Shown: positions 48,836 to 57,102 of the stretch, piece by piece
Layout of the letters: the number at the start of each line of letters is the position of its first letter
Numbering within the stretch: position 1 is the first letter of the stretch
From: an uncultured Luteitalea sp.
GTDB lineage: Bacteria > Acidobacteriota > Vicinamibacteria > Vicinamibacterales > Vicinamibacteraceae
Assembly (NCBI GenBank): GCA_934541105.1
Contig: CAKTDA010000005.1
Coordinates: forward strand, 62,001 to 126,000
Direction of reading: 5' to 3'
Length of the DNA stretch: 64,000 bases
Translations under genes and position numbers: made by a program
The notes under the pieces: generated by a model
What the model saw: only the letters and a program-made list of their open reading frames with translations
What the model was told of the DNA's origin: nothing
Databases searched by the model: none

Positions 48836-51800
48836 GGCTCCTGTGGCCGGCGCCTGAGTGCATCGCGGGCTGCCGGGGTGACGTAGCGCGTGTGGTACGT
48901 GGCGAAGTCGTCGCGGTGCTGCCGGAACACGGGGTCGGACTCCAGTCCGCGCGGTGCGACGTCGTACCGGCCGCTCGCATGTGTCGGCAGCGGCAGCACC
49001 GTGCGCGAGAAGGTCGTGTTGAAGTCGCCGTCCTTCACCCAGCCATCGCCGATGACGATGAAGTCGCGCACCTGTCCGGGCACCGGTGGCGGAGCCTCGG
49101 CAAAGCGCAATGCGAGTTCGTCGCCGGCATTCATGATCACATAGCGGTCGTCGATGGCCGAGAGCAGGGGCCGCACGTCGCCGAAGCGTGTGTGGAACCC
49201 CTCGAGGTCGAGCCAGCGTGGCGCCACCCCGGCAACCCGGTAGCGCGGGCGCTCGGGCGTGCTCGCGTCCCGCGTCGTCGTCTCAGAGAAGCCGCGATGG
49301 CGGAGGTCGGCGGACGCGAGCGGCAGGCGCCGTGTCGTGACGGTGACGTCAGGCCGTCCGGCCGCCCACGCGAGCCGGTCCCAGAAGATCTCGAGGTTCG
49401 TCGAGAGGCGCAGGCGCCGCGGTCCGTCGGCCGGGAGCAGGCTGCCGATCTCGAGCAGGATGGTCTTGTCCTTGCCGGACGGGAAGCCGAGGTTTTCGCG
49501 GACGGTGCGGAACCGACCGTCGGCGCCGGCGACCTCGAGCGACAGCCCGCGCGGCGCGTCGTGGCGCCCCTGCGAGATGGCGACGTTGATCGAGCTGTCG
49601 GTCGGGTGGACCCAACCCTGCCCGACGAGATACAGCGGGCCGGTGCGCGGCGCGTCCTCGGGAAGCGTCAACTCGACATGGTGCTGTCGCGTGATGCCCT
49701 GGTACGCGCCACGCCCCGCGAAGTCGAGGTGCGCGTCGTCGCGCGCCGACACGATGGCGCCGACGTCGCGGCCGGTGTCGTCGCGGACGTCGGCAAACGG
49801 CTGGAGCGGCGACGTGACGATCGGTGCGAGCGCCGGGGCCGGCACGGCAAAGCGCTCGTCCACGAACACCTCGGTGCCCTCCGGATGATCCACGACCGCG
49901 AGCGAGACGAGGTCGAAGAAGTGGGTCTCCCAGAGCTCGGCGGTGATGCGCAGGTCGTACTCCCCATCGCGCGCGACGAGTTCGGTCCCCTCCACCTTGA
50001 CCCAGTCCTCGGTGGTCGAGACGTCAGCCGTCGCTTGCGCATTGATCCGCAGGCCGAGCGGCGATCGCCAGATCAGGTCGGTGACAAACGCCATCTCCCG
50101 GCCGTTCCAGGCAAACAGCCACGGGCACGAGCCCTTGAGGCGCTGGTCGGCCCTGATTGTCGTGTCGGCCTTCGCGTCGAACTCGGACTGGAGGACGCCG
50201 TTGGGCCAGACGATGCGGACGACGTCGCTGCTCGTCGCCTCGCCGAGCCCGACGTGGACCACGGGCGACGTGATGCGCTGCGACTGCACGTGCAGGCCCG
50301 TGCGGACTTCGACCTCCCCGCCGATGCCGAACGCGTTCACGCGCTGGTCGCCGGTGGCCGTGGCCGCGCGCGGACGCAGCCGCTGCCAGTGATAGAGGCG
50401 GGAGCCCGTGCTGCGGGCGGTGGCGACTACGCCCTCTGGCGTGACGCCCACGAGTTCGAGCCGTCCGTCGGCGTCGAGATCGGCAATCGCGTGGGTCGCG
50501 ATGGGCACCACCGCCGCAGCGGACGTGAAGCCCCGGTCTTCGGTGGCGAGCAGCACGTGCGTGCCCGCCGGCGTTGAGAGCACGAGGTCGCTTGCCGCGT
50601 TGTTGTCGAGATCGGCGAGCAGCAGGCGCGTCCTGCCGGCGGTGAGGGCGGCACCCGTCTCGACGCGCGCGACGTCACGCCACTGCCAGTCGTCCACGCG
50701 GCCGCCTGCCGCTGCATCGTTGCGCGACGAGGCGACGATGGCGCCATCCGCCGTCGCGCCGACGACGTCCGCGCGCCCGTCGCCGTCGACGTCATGCACC
50801 GTCACCGCGACAAGTGCGCCTGGGGCCGCCGGCAGCGTCAGCGCCTCGAAGGCGCCGCCGCGCCTGTTGACGAAGGCGCGGACCGCGCCGCCTGCCTCGA
50901 GACACACGACGTCGGGCACGCCGTCCGCATCGAGGTCCGCCCACACGAAGCCGCGAGGATCCGCACACGGGCCGAACGGCTGCTGCCGGACGAACGTGCG
51001 GTCGCCGTTGTTGCGCAGGACGAACGCCTCGCCGCTCACCGGCGCGACGACGAGATCGAGGTCGCCATCGAGGTCGGTATCCGCGGGGAAGACGTCATGC
51101 GCGGCATCGGCGGCCACTGTCGCGACGCCACTGGTGCCCGAGATGTCCTCGAAGGCTCCGTCGTCACCCTGGCGCAGCAGGGCGATGCCACGCGGGCCGG
51201 CAAGAACGAGGTCGGCGCGGAAGTCGTAGTCGATGTCGGCCGCGGTCACGGCATCGACGCCCGGTGCGCGGAGGGCCGCTGTCGGCGCCCCGGTCATGGC
51301 CGTCCACACCGCGTCGGCGTCCGCCGCGACGATCGTCTCCGGTCCCTCGCCGCTGAACGAGGCGGCGCCGGCCCAGGCGGCGTTCGACGGCCAGCCGTCA
51401 CGCGGGGTCACGGTGAAGGCAATCGCCGTGTCGGCAGGCGCGGGGCGCGGCGGCGGGTTCGAGAGCACGAGGAAGCGCCTGATCGGCTCGCCGACGGCCT
51501 CGAGTGGTGTGGTCAGCTGCGCAAGCGCCTGGCGGAAGGCGGGCTCGCGCGCAAGGACGTTGCGGAGGAACGCCACCTGCGTCGCGGCCGCGCGCGGATC
51601 GGTGGCTGCTGCCGACCGCACGGTCTCGAGGCGCGTGCGGGCCGCCTCCGGCCAGTCGGCCGACCGTGCAGCCAGGGGCGCGAGCGCGTCCGCGAGGGCG
51701 TCGGCGTCGCCGCGCTTGGCGGCAAGCCGCGCGTAGTCGAGGCGGGCCGCGAGGTTGTCGGTGCGTTGCACCAGGTGCGCGAGCACGCGCTGCGCGTCGG

Positions 51801-52287
51801 CCTCGTGTTCGGCGCCTCCCAGTCGCTCGGTCTCCTGAGCGAGCGAGTAGGCGGCCCGTGCGTTGGAAGGGTCGAGTTCCACGACTCGCCGCCACAGCGT
51901 CGTGGACGCCTCGGGGTTGCCGGCCCGGCTCTCGGCCAGCGCCTGCATCGCGACGATGGCCGGTTCGTCCGGCGAGAGCGCTGCCGCGCGCGTGAACCGT
52001 TCCTTCGCGGCCTCGATCTCCTGCTGGCGCAGCAGCAACAACCCGAGGTTGGCCCAGCCGGCCGGCTCCTGGGGGACGATTGCCACCACGCGATCGAGCT
52101 TCTCGCGAGCGAGCACCTCCTGGCTGGTGTCGATGGCCGCGAGCGCGGTGTAGAACGCCACGGTGGCTTCGTGGTGGATCTCGGGCGGCACCGGCTCCGC
52201 CTGTCGGCACGACGAGCACGCGGACGCGAGCGTCAGCGTGACGAGGCACGCAGCAAGCGTGGCCACAGCGCGGGACCTGCGCATCAT
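48832..52287 (-). CDS. Lipoprotein with TPR, VCBS and ASPIC/UnbV domains plus large C-terminal region
   Basis: A 1151-residue exported lipoprotein, lipobox LASAC (ACLVTLTLASAC). TPR-like helices at about 38-270 (GWANLGLLLLRQQEIEAAKE, LWRRVVELDPSNARAAYSLA), a VCBS propeller at about 290-640 (DTDLDGDLDLVVAPVSGEAF, DLDADGVPDVVCLEAGG, DVDGDGRADVVGATADGAIV), and an ASPIC/UnbV-like segment at about 655-730 (GIGGEVEVRTG, VVRIVWPNGVLQSEFD). The last 400 residues (from GSCPWLFAWNGREMAFVTDL) are beta-rich with no family I recognise. Its start overlaps the halogenase-like stop and its stop overlaps the UnbV start, both as ATGA. It probably binds or presents the product of the cytoplasmic enzymes on the outer surface. 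Confidence 0.9.
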   Translation of the reverse strand: MMRRSRAVATLAACLVTLTLASACSSCRQAEPVPPEIHHEATVAFYTALAAIDTSQEVLAREKLDRVVAIVPQEPAGWANLGLLLLRQQEIEAAKERFTRAAALSPDEPAIVAMQALAESRAGNPEASTTLWRRVVELDPSNARAAYSLAQETERLGGAEHEADAQRVLAHLVQRTDNLAARLDYARLAAKRGDADALADALAPLAARSADWPEAARTRLETVRSAAATDPRAAATQVAFLRNVLAREPAFRQALAQLTTPLEAVGEPIRRFLVLSNPPPRPAPADTAIAFTVTPRDGWPSNAAWAGAASFSGEGPETIVAADADAVWTAMTGAPTAALRAPGVDAVTAADIDYDFRADLVLAGPRGIALLRQGDDGAFEDISGTSGVATVAADAAHDVFPADTDLDGDLDLVVAPVSGEAFVLRNNGDRTFVRQQPFGPCADPRGFVWADLDADGVPDVVCLEAGGAVRAFVNRRGGAFEALTLPAAPGALVAVTVHDVDGDGRADVVGATADGAIVASSRNDAAAGGRVDDWQWRDVARVETGAALTAGRTRLLLADLDNNAASDLVLSTPAGTHVLLATEDRGFTSAAAVVPIATHAIADLDADGRLELVGVTPEGVVATARSTGSRLYHWQRLRPRAATATGDQRVNAFGIGGEVEVRTGLHVQSQRITSPVVHVGLGEATSSDVVRIVWPNGVLQSEFDAKADTTIRADQRLKGSCPWLFAWNGREMAFVTDLIWRSPLGLRINAQATADVSTTEDWVKVEGTELVARDGEYDLRITAELWETHFFDLVSLAVVDHPEGTEVFVDERFAVPAPALAPIVTSPLQPFADVRDDTGRDVGAIVSARDDAHLDFAGRGAYQGITRQHHVELTLPEDAPRTGPLYLVGQGWVHPTDSSINVAISQGRHDAPRGLSLEVAGADGRFRTVRENLGFPSGKDKTILLEIGSLLPADGPRRLRLSTNLEIFWDRLAWAAGRPDVTVTTRRLPLASADLRHRGFSETTTRDASTPERPRYRVAGVAPRWLDLEGFHTRFGDVRPLLSAIDDRYVIMNAGDELALRFAEAPPPVPGQVRDFIVIGDGWVKDGDFNTTFSRTVLPLPTHASGRYDVAPRGLESDPVFRQHRDDFATYHTRYVTPAARDALRRRPQEP

Positions 52288-53903
52288 GCGTGTTCCTCCG
52301 ACGGGCTCCCGGCGGCTGCCGAGGCATGGTCGTCGAAGCCGCAGCGTGCGAGCAGGGCCTCGATCTCGCTCGCGCTCGCACCGACGCGATCACGCGCGGC
52401 GACGAGGTCGCCCGCGAGCACGGGAAACCAGTTGCGCCGGCTCGCGTCGTTCAGGCCCGCGACGTCGAACGGCTCGATGGCGGCGCCGATGGCGTCGAGC
52501 AACCGGCGGCGCGCCTCGGCGCGGCGCGCGCCGCGCGGCAACGCGCGCGCCATGGCCGTGCACTCACGCAGGGCCGGACCGAAGACCGGATCGGCGTGCA
52601 GCAGGAACCCGTTCGCGCGGTGCGCGTGCCCGAGCCGCCTGACGGCTTCCGAGAACGAGGCCGCCGCGAAATAGAGCGCGGCGAGCCGCGTGAAGAGCGG
52701 AAAGTCGTCCATTGTCGCGTACAGCGCCGCCACGAGCTGCTCGGTGGCGTCGAGTTCGGCGGTCGTGTCGGCGGCGTAGCCTTCGAGCGCCCGATCCCGC
52801 TCCGGGCCCGCTGCGGTCCCGAGGAGGATGTCGGCAATCCGCCCGACGCCGAGCAGCGTGAGGGGGAACCCGGTGGACAGCAGCGGATCGATCACGCCGG
52901 CCGCGGACGGCAGCAGCGCGAAGCGCGCGCCGGCGATCGTGCGCACGCGGTGTGCGACGCGCGGCGCGTTGATGAACGGATGGACGGGAGTCGCCTCGCG
53001 GAACTGGGCCTGCACCGACGGGTGGTCCGCAAGGACTCGGTCCCATGCGCGCTGGCCATCCGCGAGTCGGTACGCCTGCGCGGCCCCGTCGGTCGCGGCA
53101 AGGCCCGCGCTCGTGATGCCGTTGCCGAACCGCAGCACCCAGATCCAGGCGTCGTCGAGTACGTGGTGGACGGCGGCATCGTCAACGGGGTACGGCGGCG
53201 TGCCTGGCGAGGGCACCAGCGAGTCCCAGCGCCGCACACCCTCGAAGTGTGTGTAGAGTCCCTGAGTCGGCGGCAGCCACTGCAGGGGCGCGTCTCCGAG
53301 ATCGAGCGCGCGCCACAGGTAGCCGCGCGGACCGCTCGCATCCACGAGAAAGCCGGCATGGACCTCGAGGCGTGCGCCGTCGCGCGTGCCTTCGAGCACC
53401 ACGCCCGCCGGATCCAGGCGCGGGGTGTCGAGCACGACGACGTCCCGGTACTCGACGCCTGCTGCCTCGGCCTCTCGGACCAGCCACTGATCGAAGTCGG
53501 GCCGATACCAGTGCGTGTCGGCGATGGCATCGTGCGGGCTTGCCGCGACGAGCAGCTGCCGCTCGCGCGCAGGGTCCGTGAACGTCGCGCCGCGTTCGTG
53601 GCGGAAGAAGCTGAAGCCGCGCTTGATGCCGCAGGCCACGTGCGGGTACGCGGCCTGCCACGTCCCCCACTTGGCGAACGGACGCAGGCGCGGCAGTTCG
53701 TGCCGATCGGCGAGCTGCTCGAGCAGCAGGTTCGCGAGTGGGGTCGAGGACTCGCCGATCGCGAAGCGCGGGTGCCGTCCGCGATCGAGCAGGGCCACCC
53801 GAAGCCCGTGGCGACGCAGGACGAGGGCCAGGATCGAGCCCGCGAATCCGGATCCGACGATGGCGACGTCGGCGTCGATGCGGTGCCGCGCGACGGGCGT
53901 CAT
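52284..53903 (-). CDS. FAD-dependent oxidoreductase, tryptophan-halogenase family
   Basis: A 539-residue flavoprotein. Dinucleotide-binding VAIVGSGFAGSILALVLRRH (GxGxxG, residues 17-22), GESSTPLANLLLEQL (50-64; GES-T-P is the halogenase-type motif), K78 in RPFAKWGTW as possible catalytic lysine, VDASGPRG (188-194), and LLPSAAGVIDPLLSTGFPLT with the FAD-binding GxxDPLxSxG. The halogenase W-x-W-x-I-P motif is present only as WIWVLR (253-258), i.e. the two Trp are kept but I-P is L-R, so halogenation versus other oxidation is open. ATG 53903 overlaps the radical SAM stop (ATGA). No signal peptide: it is a cytoplasmic tailoring enzyme. Confidence 0.88.
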   Translation of the reverse strand: MTPVARHRIDADVAIVGSGFAGSILALVLRRHGLRVALLDRGRHPRFAIGESSTPLANLLLEQLADRHELPRLRPFAKWGTWQAAYPHVACGIKRGFSFFRHERGATFTDPARERQLLVAASPHDAIADTHWYRPDFDQWLVREAEAAGVEYRDVVVLDTPRLDPAGVVLEGTRDGARLEVHAGFLVDASGPRGYLWRALDLGDAPLQWLPPTQGLYTHFEGVRRWDSLVPSPGTPPYPVDDAAVHHVLDDAWIWVLRFGNGITSAGLAATDGAAQAYRLADGQRAWDRVLADHPSVQAQFREATPVHPFINAPRVAHRVRTIAGARFALLPSAAGVIDPLLSTGFPLTLLGVGRIADILLGTAAGPERDRALEGYAADTTAELDATEQLVAALYATMDDFPLFTRLAALYFAAASFSEAVRRLGHAHRANGFLLHADPVFGPALRECTAMARALPRGARRAEARRRLLDAIGAAIEPFDVAGLNDASRRNWFPVLAGDLVAARDRVGASASEIEALLARCGFDDHASAAAGSPSEEHA

Positions 53904-54832
53904 GCGGCGGCCTCCCCGCAGCACGCACAGGACGGCAGGGGCTCGAACGCGCGCGTGAGGTTGAACTGGCGCAGCCGCTCACGACGGCCCGGCAGGCACG
54001 CGGGACACGAGGCGAACCGCTCGATGTCCCACAGGTCAACGAAGACGCGCGCGGATTCGCTGCGGCTCCGCGCGTGCTCCGCGGCAGCCTCGATGTCGGC
54101 AAGGCGTGGCGCCACGAATCGACCCGCGTGCGCGGCGGCGTCGAGTGCGGGCTCACCGGGCCGTGTCGGGATGAGCGCGATGGCGGTGGCGCCACATGCC
54201 TCCGCCGCGGCAATCGAACGCCCGAGCCACGCGGGCTGATCGTCGAGCGCGATGAACGGCGGATGAATCAGCAGGAACACGCGCAGCGCGACCCCGTGCG
54301 CGCGGAGGTCGGCGGCGGCCTGCGCGAACCGATCGACGGTGATGCCCTTGTCGAGTGCCGCGAGTGCCTCGGGATGCGCGGTTTCGAGGCCCATCGCGAC
54401 TTCGAGCGACGACCCGCGTGCGGCGAGCCCGTCCTGCAGCCGCCACGTGCGGTCGCCGACGAGCGCCGGGTGTGACTCGACGATCACGTGCGCGAACGGT
54501 TCGAGTGCGTCCACGATTGCCTGCCGGTCGCCGTCCGGGATGGCCCGTCGATCGAAAAAGCTGCCGGCGTTGTACAGCTTCACGGCGCAGGGCGCTTCGC
54601 CCTGTGCCCGCAGCCACGTCGCCGCCTCGGCAATCTGGTGCGGGATCGCGCCGCGCGGCGTGTCCTCGGCGATCGTGTGGTGCCACAGGTCGCACATCAC
54701 GCAGTGCCAGGGGCATTCGCGCCCCGTGAGGAACACGGTGGCCGTGCGCACGAGGCGCCCGTCGGCGCCGCGCTCGTCCTCGAGCAGGACGCCCTGGTGT
54801 GCGAACGGGTCGTGGGTTCGGGCTGCCCTCAT
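53900..54832 (-). CDS. Radical SAM enzyme, Elp3/MiaB-like
   Basis: A 310-residue radical SAM protein. The 4Fe-4S/SAM motif CPWHCVMC gives C40-x3-C44-x2-C47, followed by DLWHHT. Then KLYNAGSFFDRRAIPD, HVIVESHPALVG, SLEVAMGLETAHPEALAALD, DKGITVDRFAQAAADLRAHG and VFLLIHPPFI, all in the pattern of the Elp3/MiaB-type TIM barrel. The C-terminus has two more Cys pairs (ASCPAC and SCACC), which could bind zinc or a second cluster. ATG 54832 and the ATGA at both ends tie it to its neighbours. The substrate is unknown. Confidence 0.9.
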   Translation of the reverse strand: MRAARTHDPFAHQGVLLEDERGADGRLVRTATVFLTGRECPWHCVMCDLWHHTIAEDTPRGAIPHQIAEAATWLRAQGEAPCAVKLYNAGSFFDRRAIPDGDRQAIVDALEPFAHVIVESHPALVGDRTWRLQDGLAARGSSLEVAMGLETAHPEALAALDKGITVDRFAQAAADLRAHGVALRVFLLIHPPFIALDDQPAWLGRSIAAAEACGATAIALIPTRPGEPALDAAAHAGRFVAPRLADIEAAAEHARSRSESARVFVDLWDIERFASCPACLPGRRERLRQFNLTRAFEPLPSCACCGEAAA

Positions 54833-56157
54833 GCGAACAATGCGTGGACGGCCCGCCTGCAATCGGCTTCGTCAGCGGCAAGTGCCGTCCGCAACGTCGC
54901 CTCCGGCATCGCGCCGTGCTGGAAGCGGCGCTTGGGAAAGACGGGCATGTCGAGTCCCGTGACCGCGCGCACGCCGCGCGACACGATCTCGCCCTTGAGG
55001 CCGTAGAGCGTCGGCACGTCGTACTGCGTCAGCGTGCCGAACGGGATGCCCTCGGCCACCTCGATCACGGCCGGGCGGGTGTACGGGCTGAACGCGTCGA
55101 ACCCGAAGTGCCGCGCCGGCGCGTACGTGCGCACGTAGCTGCGGCTCAGCCCGCCGCTGTACGTCAGCGAGTGCTTGATGCGGCCCACGCCCCAGCCCTC
55201 GTGGTAGAGCATCAGGTTGTCCACGACGCTCCGAATCGTCAGCTCGGGATTCTCCTCGATCGGGTACGCCTTCAGGTTCTCGTCGCCGCCGTCGCCGTCC
55301 ACCATGAAGCGCCAGTCCGGGTATCGCTCGCGGATGCCGCGGAACAACCGCAGCACGAGTGCCGCGCACTCGACGTCGAGCCGCTTGTAGTCCTCGATCA
55401 CGCGCAGTGTCTCGTCGAGATCGAGCGGGTCGCCGCCAGCCGGGATCGGTTCGAAGAACAGCCCGAGGCCGAGCCGATCGAGGAAGGTCCGCGCCTGTTC
55501 GACGTCGGGTCCGCCGGCGTCGAGCACGAAGGCCTTGAGGCGGGCCGGCGACATGCCGAGGCGCCGCATCGTGTCGTAGACGACGAGGAAGACCGAGCCG
55601 CTGTCGATGCCGCCCGAGAAGCAGACGCCAATCGGCGCGGTGCCGCCCGAGGCGCGATCCACGTGCTGCAGCCACTTGCCGACCTCGTCGCGCATCGCGC
55701 CGACGTAGCGCTCGCCGATCACGTCGAGGTCCATCGGCAGCGCAGCACGCGCGGGCGTGAAGAACCGGGTGTAGGTCGGGTCGGGGTCCGGGCAGCCCAC
55801 GAGCCGGATCTCCACGACGTAGTGCGCCGGCACCATGCGCGTGTAGCTCGGGTGGAACTGGCCGGCAAGGCCTTCGGCCGCCAGCGCGTCCCGCAGCGTG
55901 TCCATGCGGTCGGCGATGAACAGCGCGGGACCCTCCGCGCGCTTGGCCAGGAAGTAGCGCATCGGGCGATCGAGCGACCGCGCCAGCCGCACGGTGATGC
56001 CATCGCGAGCGACGATGGCGAACGACCCGTCGATGGCGCGAACCGCGTCGGGGTCACCCGACTGCACACGCGCGCGAGCGGCATCGACAGAGATGCCGTG
56101 CAGCACGTTGAGGGATGGGTCGAGCAGATCGACGACGCGCTCGATGTAGCGGTGCAT
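54829..56157 (-). CDS. Asparagine-synthetase-like ATP-dependent ligase lacking Cys1 of the amidotransferase
   Basis: A 442-residue adenylating enzyme. The synthetase half (about 140-442) has PP-loop GVCFSGGIDSGSVFLV (SGGIDS at 181-186) and DGDGGDENLKAYP (287-299), equivalent to the AsnB GDG.DE.F.GY motif. The N-terminal 130 residues look like a shrunken class II glutamine amidotransferase (IDGSFAIVARDG, LARSLDRPMRYFL, ALFIADRMDTLRDAL), but the nucleophile Cys is absent, as in beta-lactam synthetase and related amide-forming enzymes. It therefore probably joins an amine other than glutamine-derived ammonia to an acyl-adenylate. First gene of the six-gene operon; ATG 56157 is eight bases after a TAGAAT -10 box. 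Confidence 0.87.
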   Translation of the reverse strand: MHRYIERVVDLLDPSLNVLHGISVDAARARVQSGDPDAVRAIDGSFAIVARDGITVRLARSLDRPMRYFLAKRAEGPALFIADRMDTLRDALAAEGLAGQFHPSYTRMVPAHYVVEIRLVGCPDPDPTYTRFFTPARAALPMDLDVIGERYVGAMRDEVGKWLQHVDRASGGTAPIGVCFSGGIDSGSVFLVVYDTMRRLGMSPARLKAFVLDAGGPDVEQARTFLDRLGLGLFFEPIPAGGDPLDLDETLRVIEDYKRLDVECAALVLRLFRGIRERYPDWRFMVDGDGGDENLKAYPIEENPELTIRSVVDNLMLYHEGWGVGRIKHSLTYSGGLSRSYVRTYAPARHFGFDAFSPYTRPAVIEVAEGIPFGTLTQYDVPTLYGLKGEIVSRGVRAVTGLDMPVFPKRRFQHGAMPEATLRTALAADEADCRRAVHALFA

Positions 56158-56165
56158 GGATGTCG

Positions 56166-56171
56166 ATTCTA
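56166..56171 (-). promoter_or_regulatory. -10 box TAGAAT, probable leaderless start of the six-gene operon
   Basis: On the minus strand TAGAAT, eight bases, then ATG 56157, with no SD. It lies in the 177-base divergent gap before the ABC importer, which shows nothing else clear apart from the permease -10 candidate. Confidence 0.5.
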
Positions 56172-56318
56172 TCGTCGCGGCACGCGTCCGGACCGCCCGA
56201 TGACGCACGCCCGCGGCCAGTCGGGCGCAGGATCCTGGTGTCGGGCGATCGCGCCCTAGTCCGAATGCACTAGCGGCGCGGGATGGGCGCAGTATCGCCG
56301 CGTTCGAGACCCGTGCGG

Positions 56319-56324
56319 TACGCT
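56319..56324 (+). promoter_or_regulatory. Possible -10 box of the ABC importer operon
   Basis: TACGCT, ten bases, then GTG 56335. Weak hexamer, similar leaderless geometry. Confidence 0.3.
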
Positions 56325-56334
56325 GCCGCGACTC

Positions 56335-57102
56335 GTGCCTCGTCTGCGTGGTTCGGTGCCCCTCATCGGTCTCGTCGGCCCTGCCGTCATCGTCGCGGTG
56401 TGGGCGGGCGTGTCGGCGCTCGGGTTGTTCCCGCCGTCGCTGTTCCCGTCGCCGTGGCAGGTCGCGCGCGGGCTCTGGGTCGAACTGGCGAGCGGCAGGC
56501 TCGTGCAGGACGCCATCGCCTCCGTCTTCCGCGTCGGGGCGGGCTTCCTGCTGGCGGTGGCCGTGGGCATTCCGGTGGGCCTGGTGCTCGGGCATTCCGC
56601 GCTCGTGCGCGCTGCACTGCTGCCGCTCGTCAACTTCTTCAGGAACCTGTCGCCGCTCGCCTGGATCCCGTTTGCGATCCTGTGGCTCGGCATCGGCGAT
56701 CCGCCGGCCATCTTCCTGATCTTCATGGCGGCCGTGTTCCCGATCGTCCTCTCCACGACGGCGGCCGTGTCGGGCATCCCGAGCGTGTACTTCCGCGTGG
56801 CGCGCGATCTGGGCATCGACGGTCCGCGCCTGCTGCAGGACGTGACGCTGCCGGCCATCGCGCCGCAGGTGATCACGACCCTGCGCGTGACCGCCGGCCT
56901 CTCATGGCTCGTGGTCGTCGCCGCGGAGATGATTGCGGGGACCGACGGCCTCGGCTTTGCCGTGTGGGACGCACGCAACGGCCTGCGCATCGACCTGCTG
57001 GCCGCGGCCATGGTGATCATCGGATTGATTGGCGTCGCCCTGGATCGGCTCCTCGTGCAGCTCACGTTCATCCCGAGCGTGCGCTGGGGCTACGAACGAT
57101 GA
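56335..57102 (+). CDS. ABC importer permease, SsuC/NrtB/TauC-like
   Basis: A 255-residue inner-membrane permease with about six TM helices. The EAA loop region (ARDLGIDGPRLLQDVTLPAI) and NFFRNLSPLAWIPFAILWLG are typical of the sulfonate/nitrate/bicarbonate/pyrimidine-precursor group. GTG 56335 starts the gene; its stop overlaps the ATPase start (ATGA). Substrate unassigned. Confidence 0.93.
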   Translation: MPRLRGSVPLIGLVGPAVIVAVWAGVSALGLFPPSLFPSPWQVARGLWVELASGRLVQDAIASVFRVGAGFLLAVAVGIPVGLVLGHSALVRAALLPLVNFFRNLSPLAWIPFAILWLGIGDPPAIFLIFMAAVFPIVLSTTAAVSGIPSVYFRVARDLGIDGPRLLQDVTLPAIAPQVITTLRVTAGLSWLVVVAAEMIAGTDGLGFAVWDARNGLRIDLLAAAMVIIGLIGVALDRLLVQLTFIPSVRWGYER

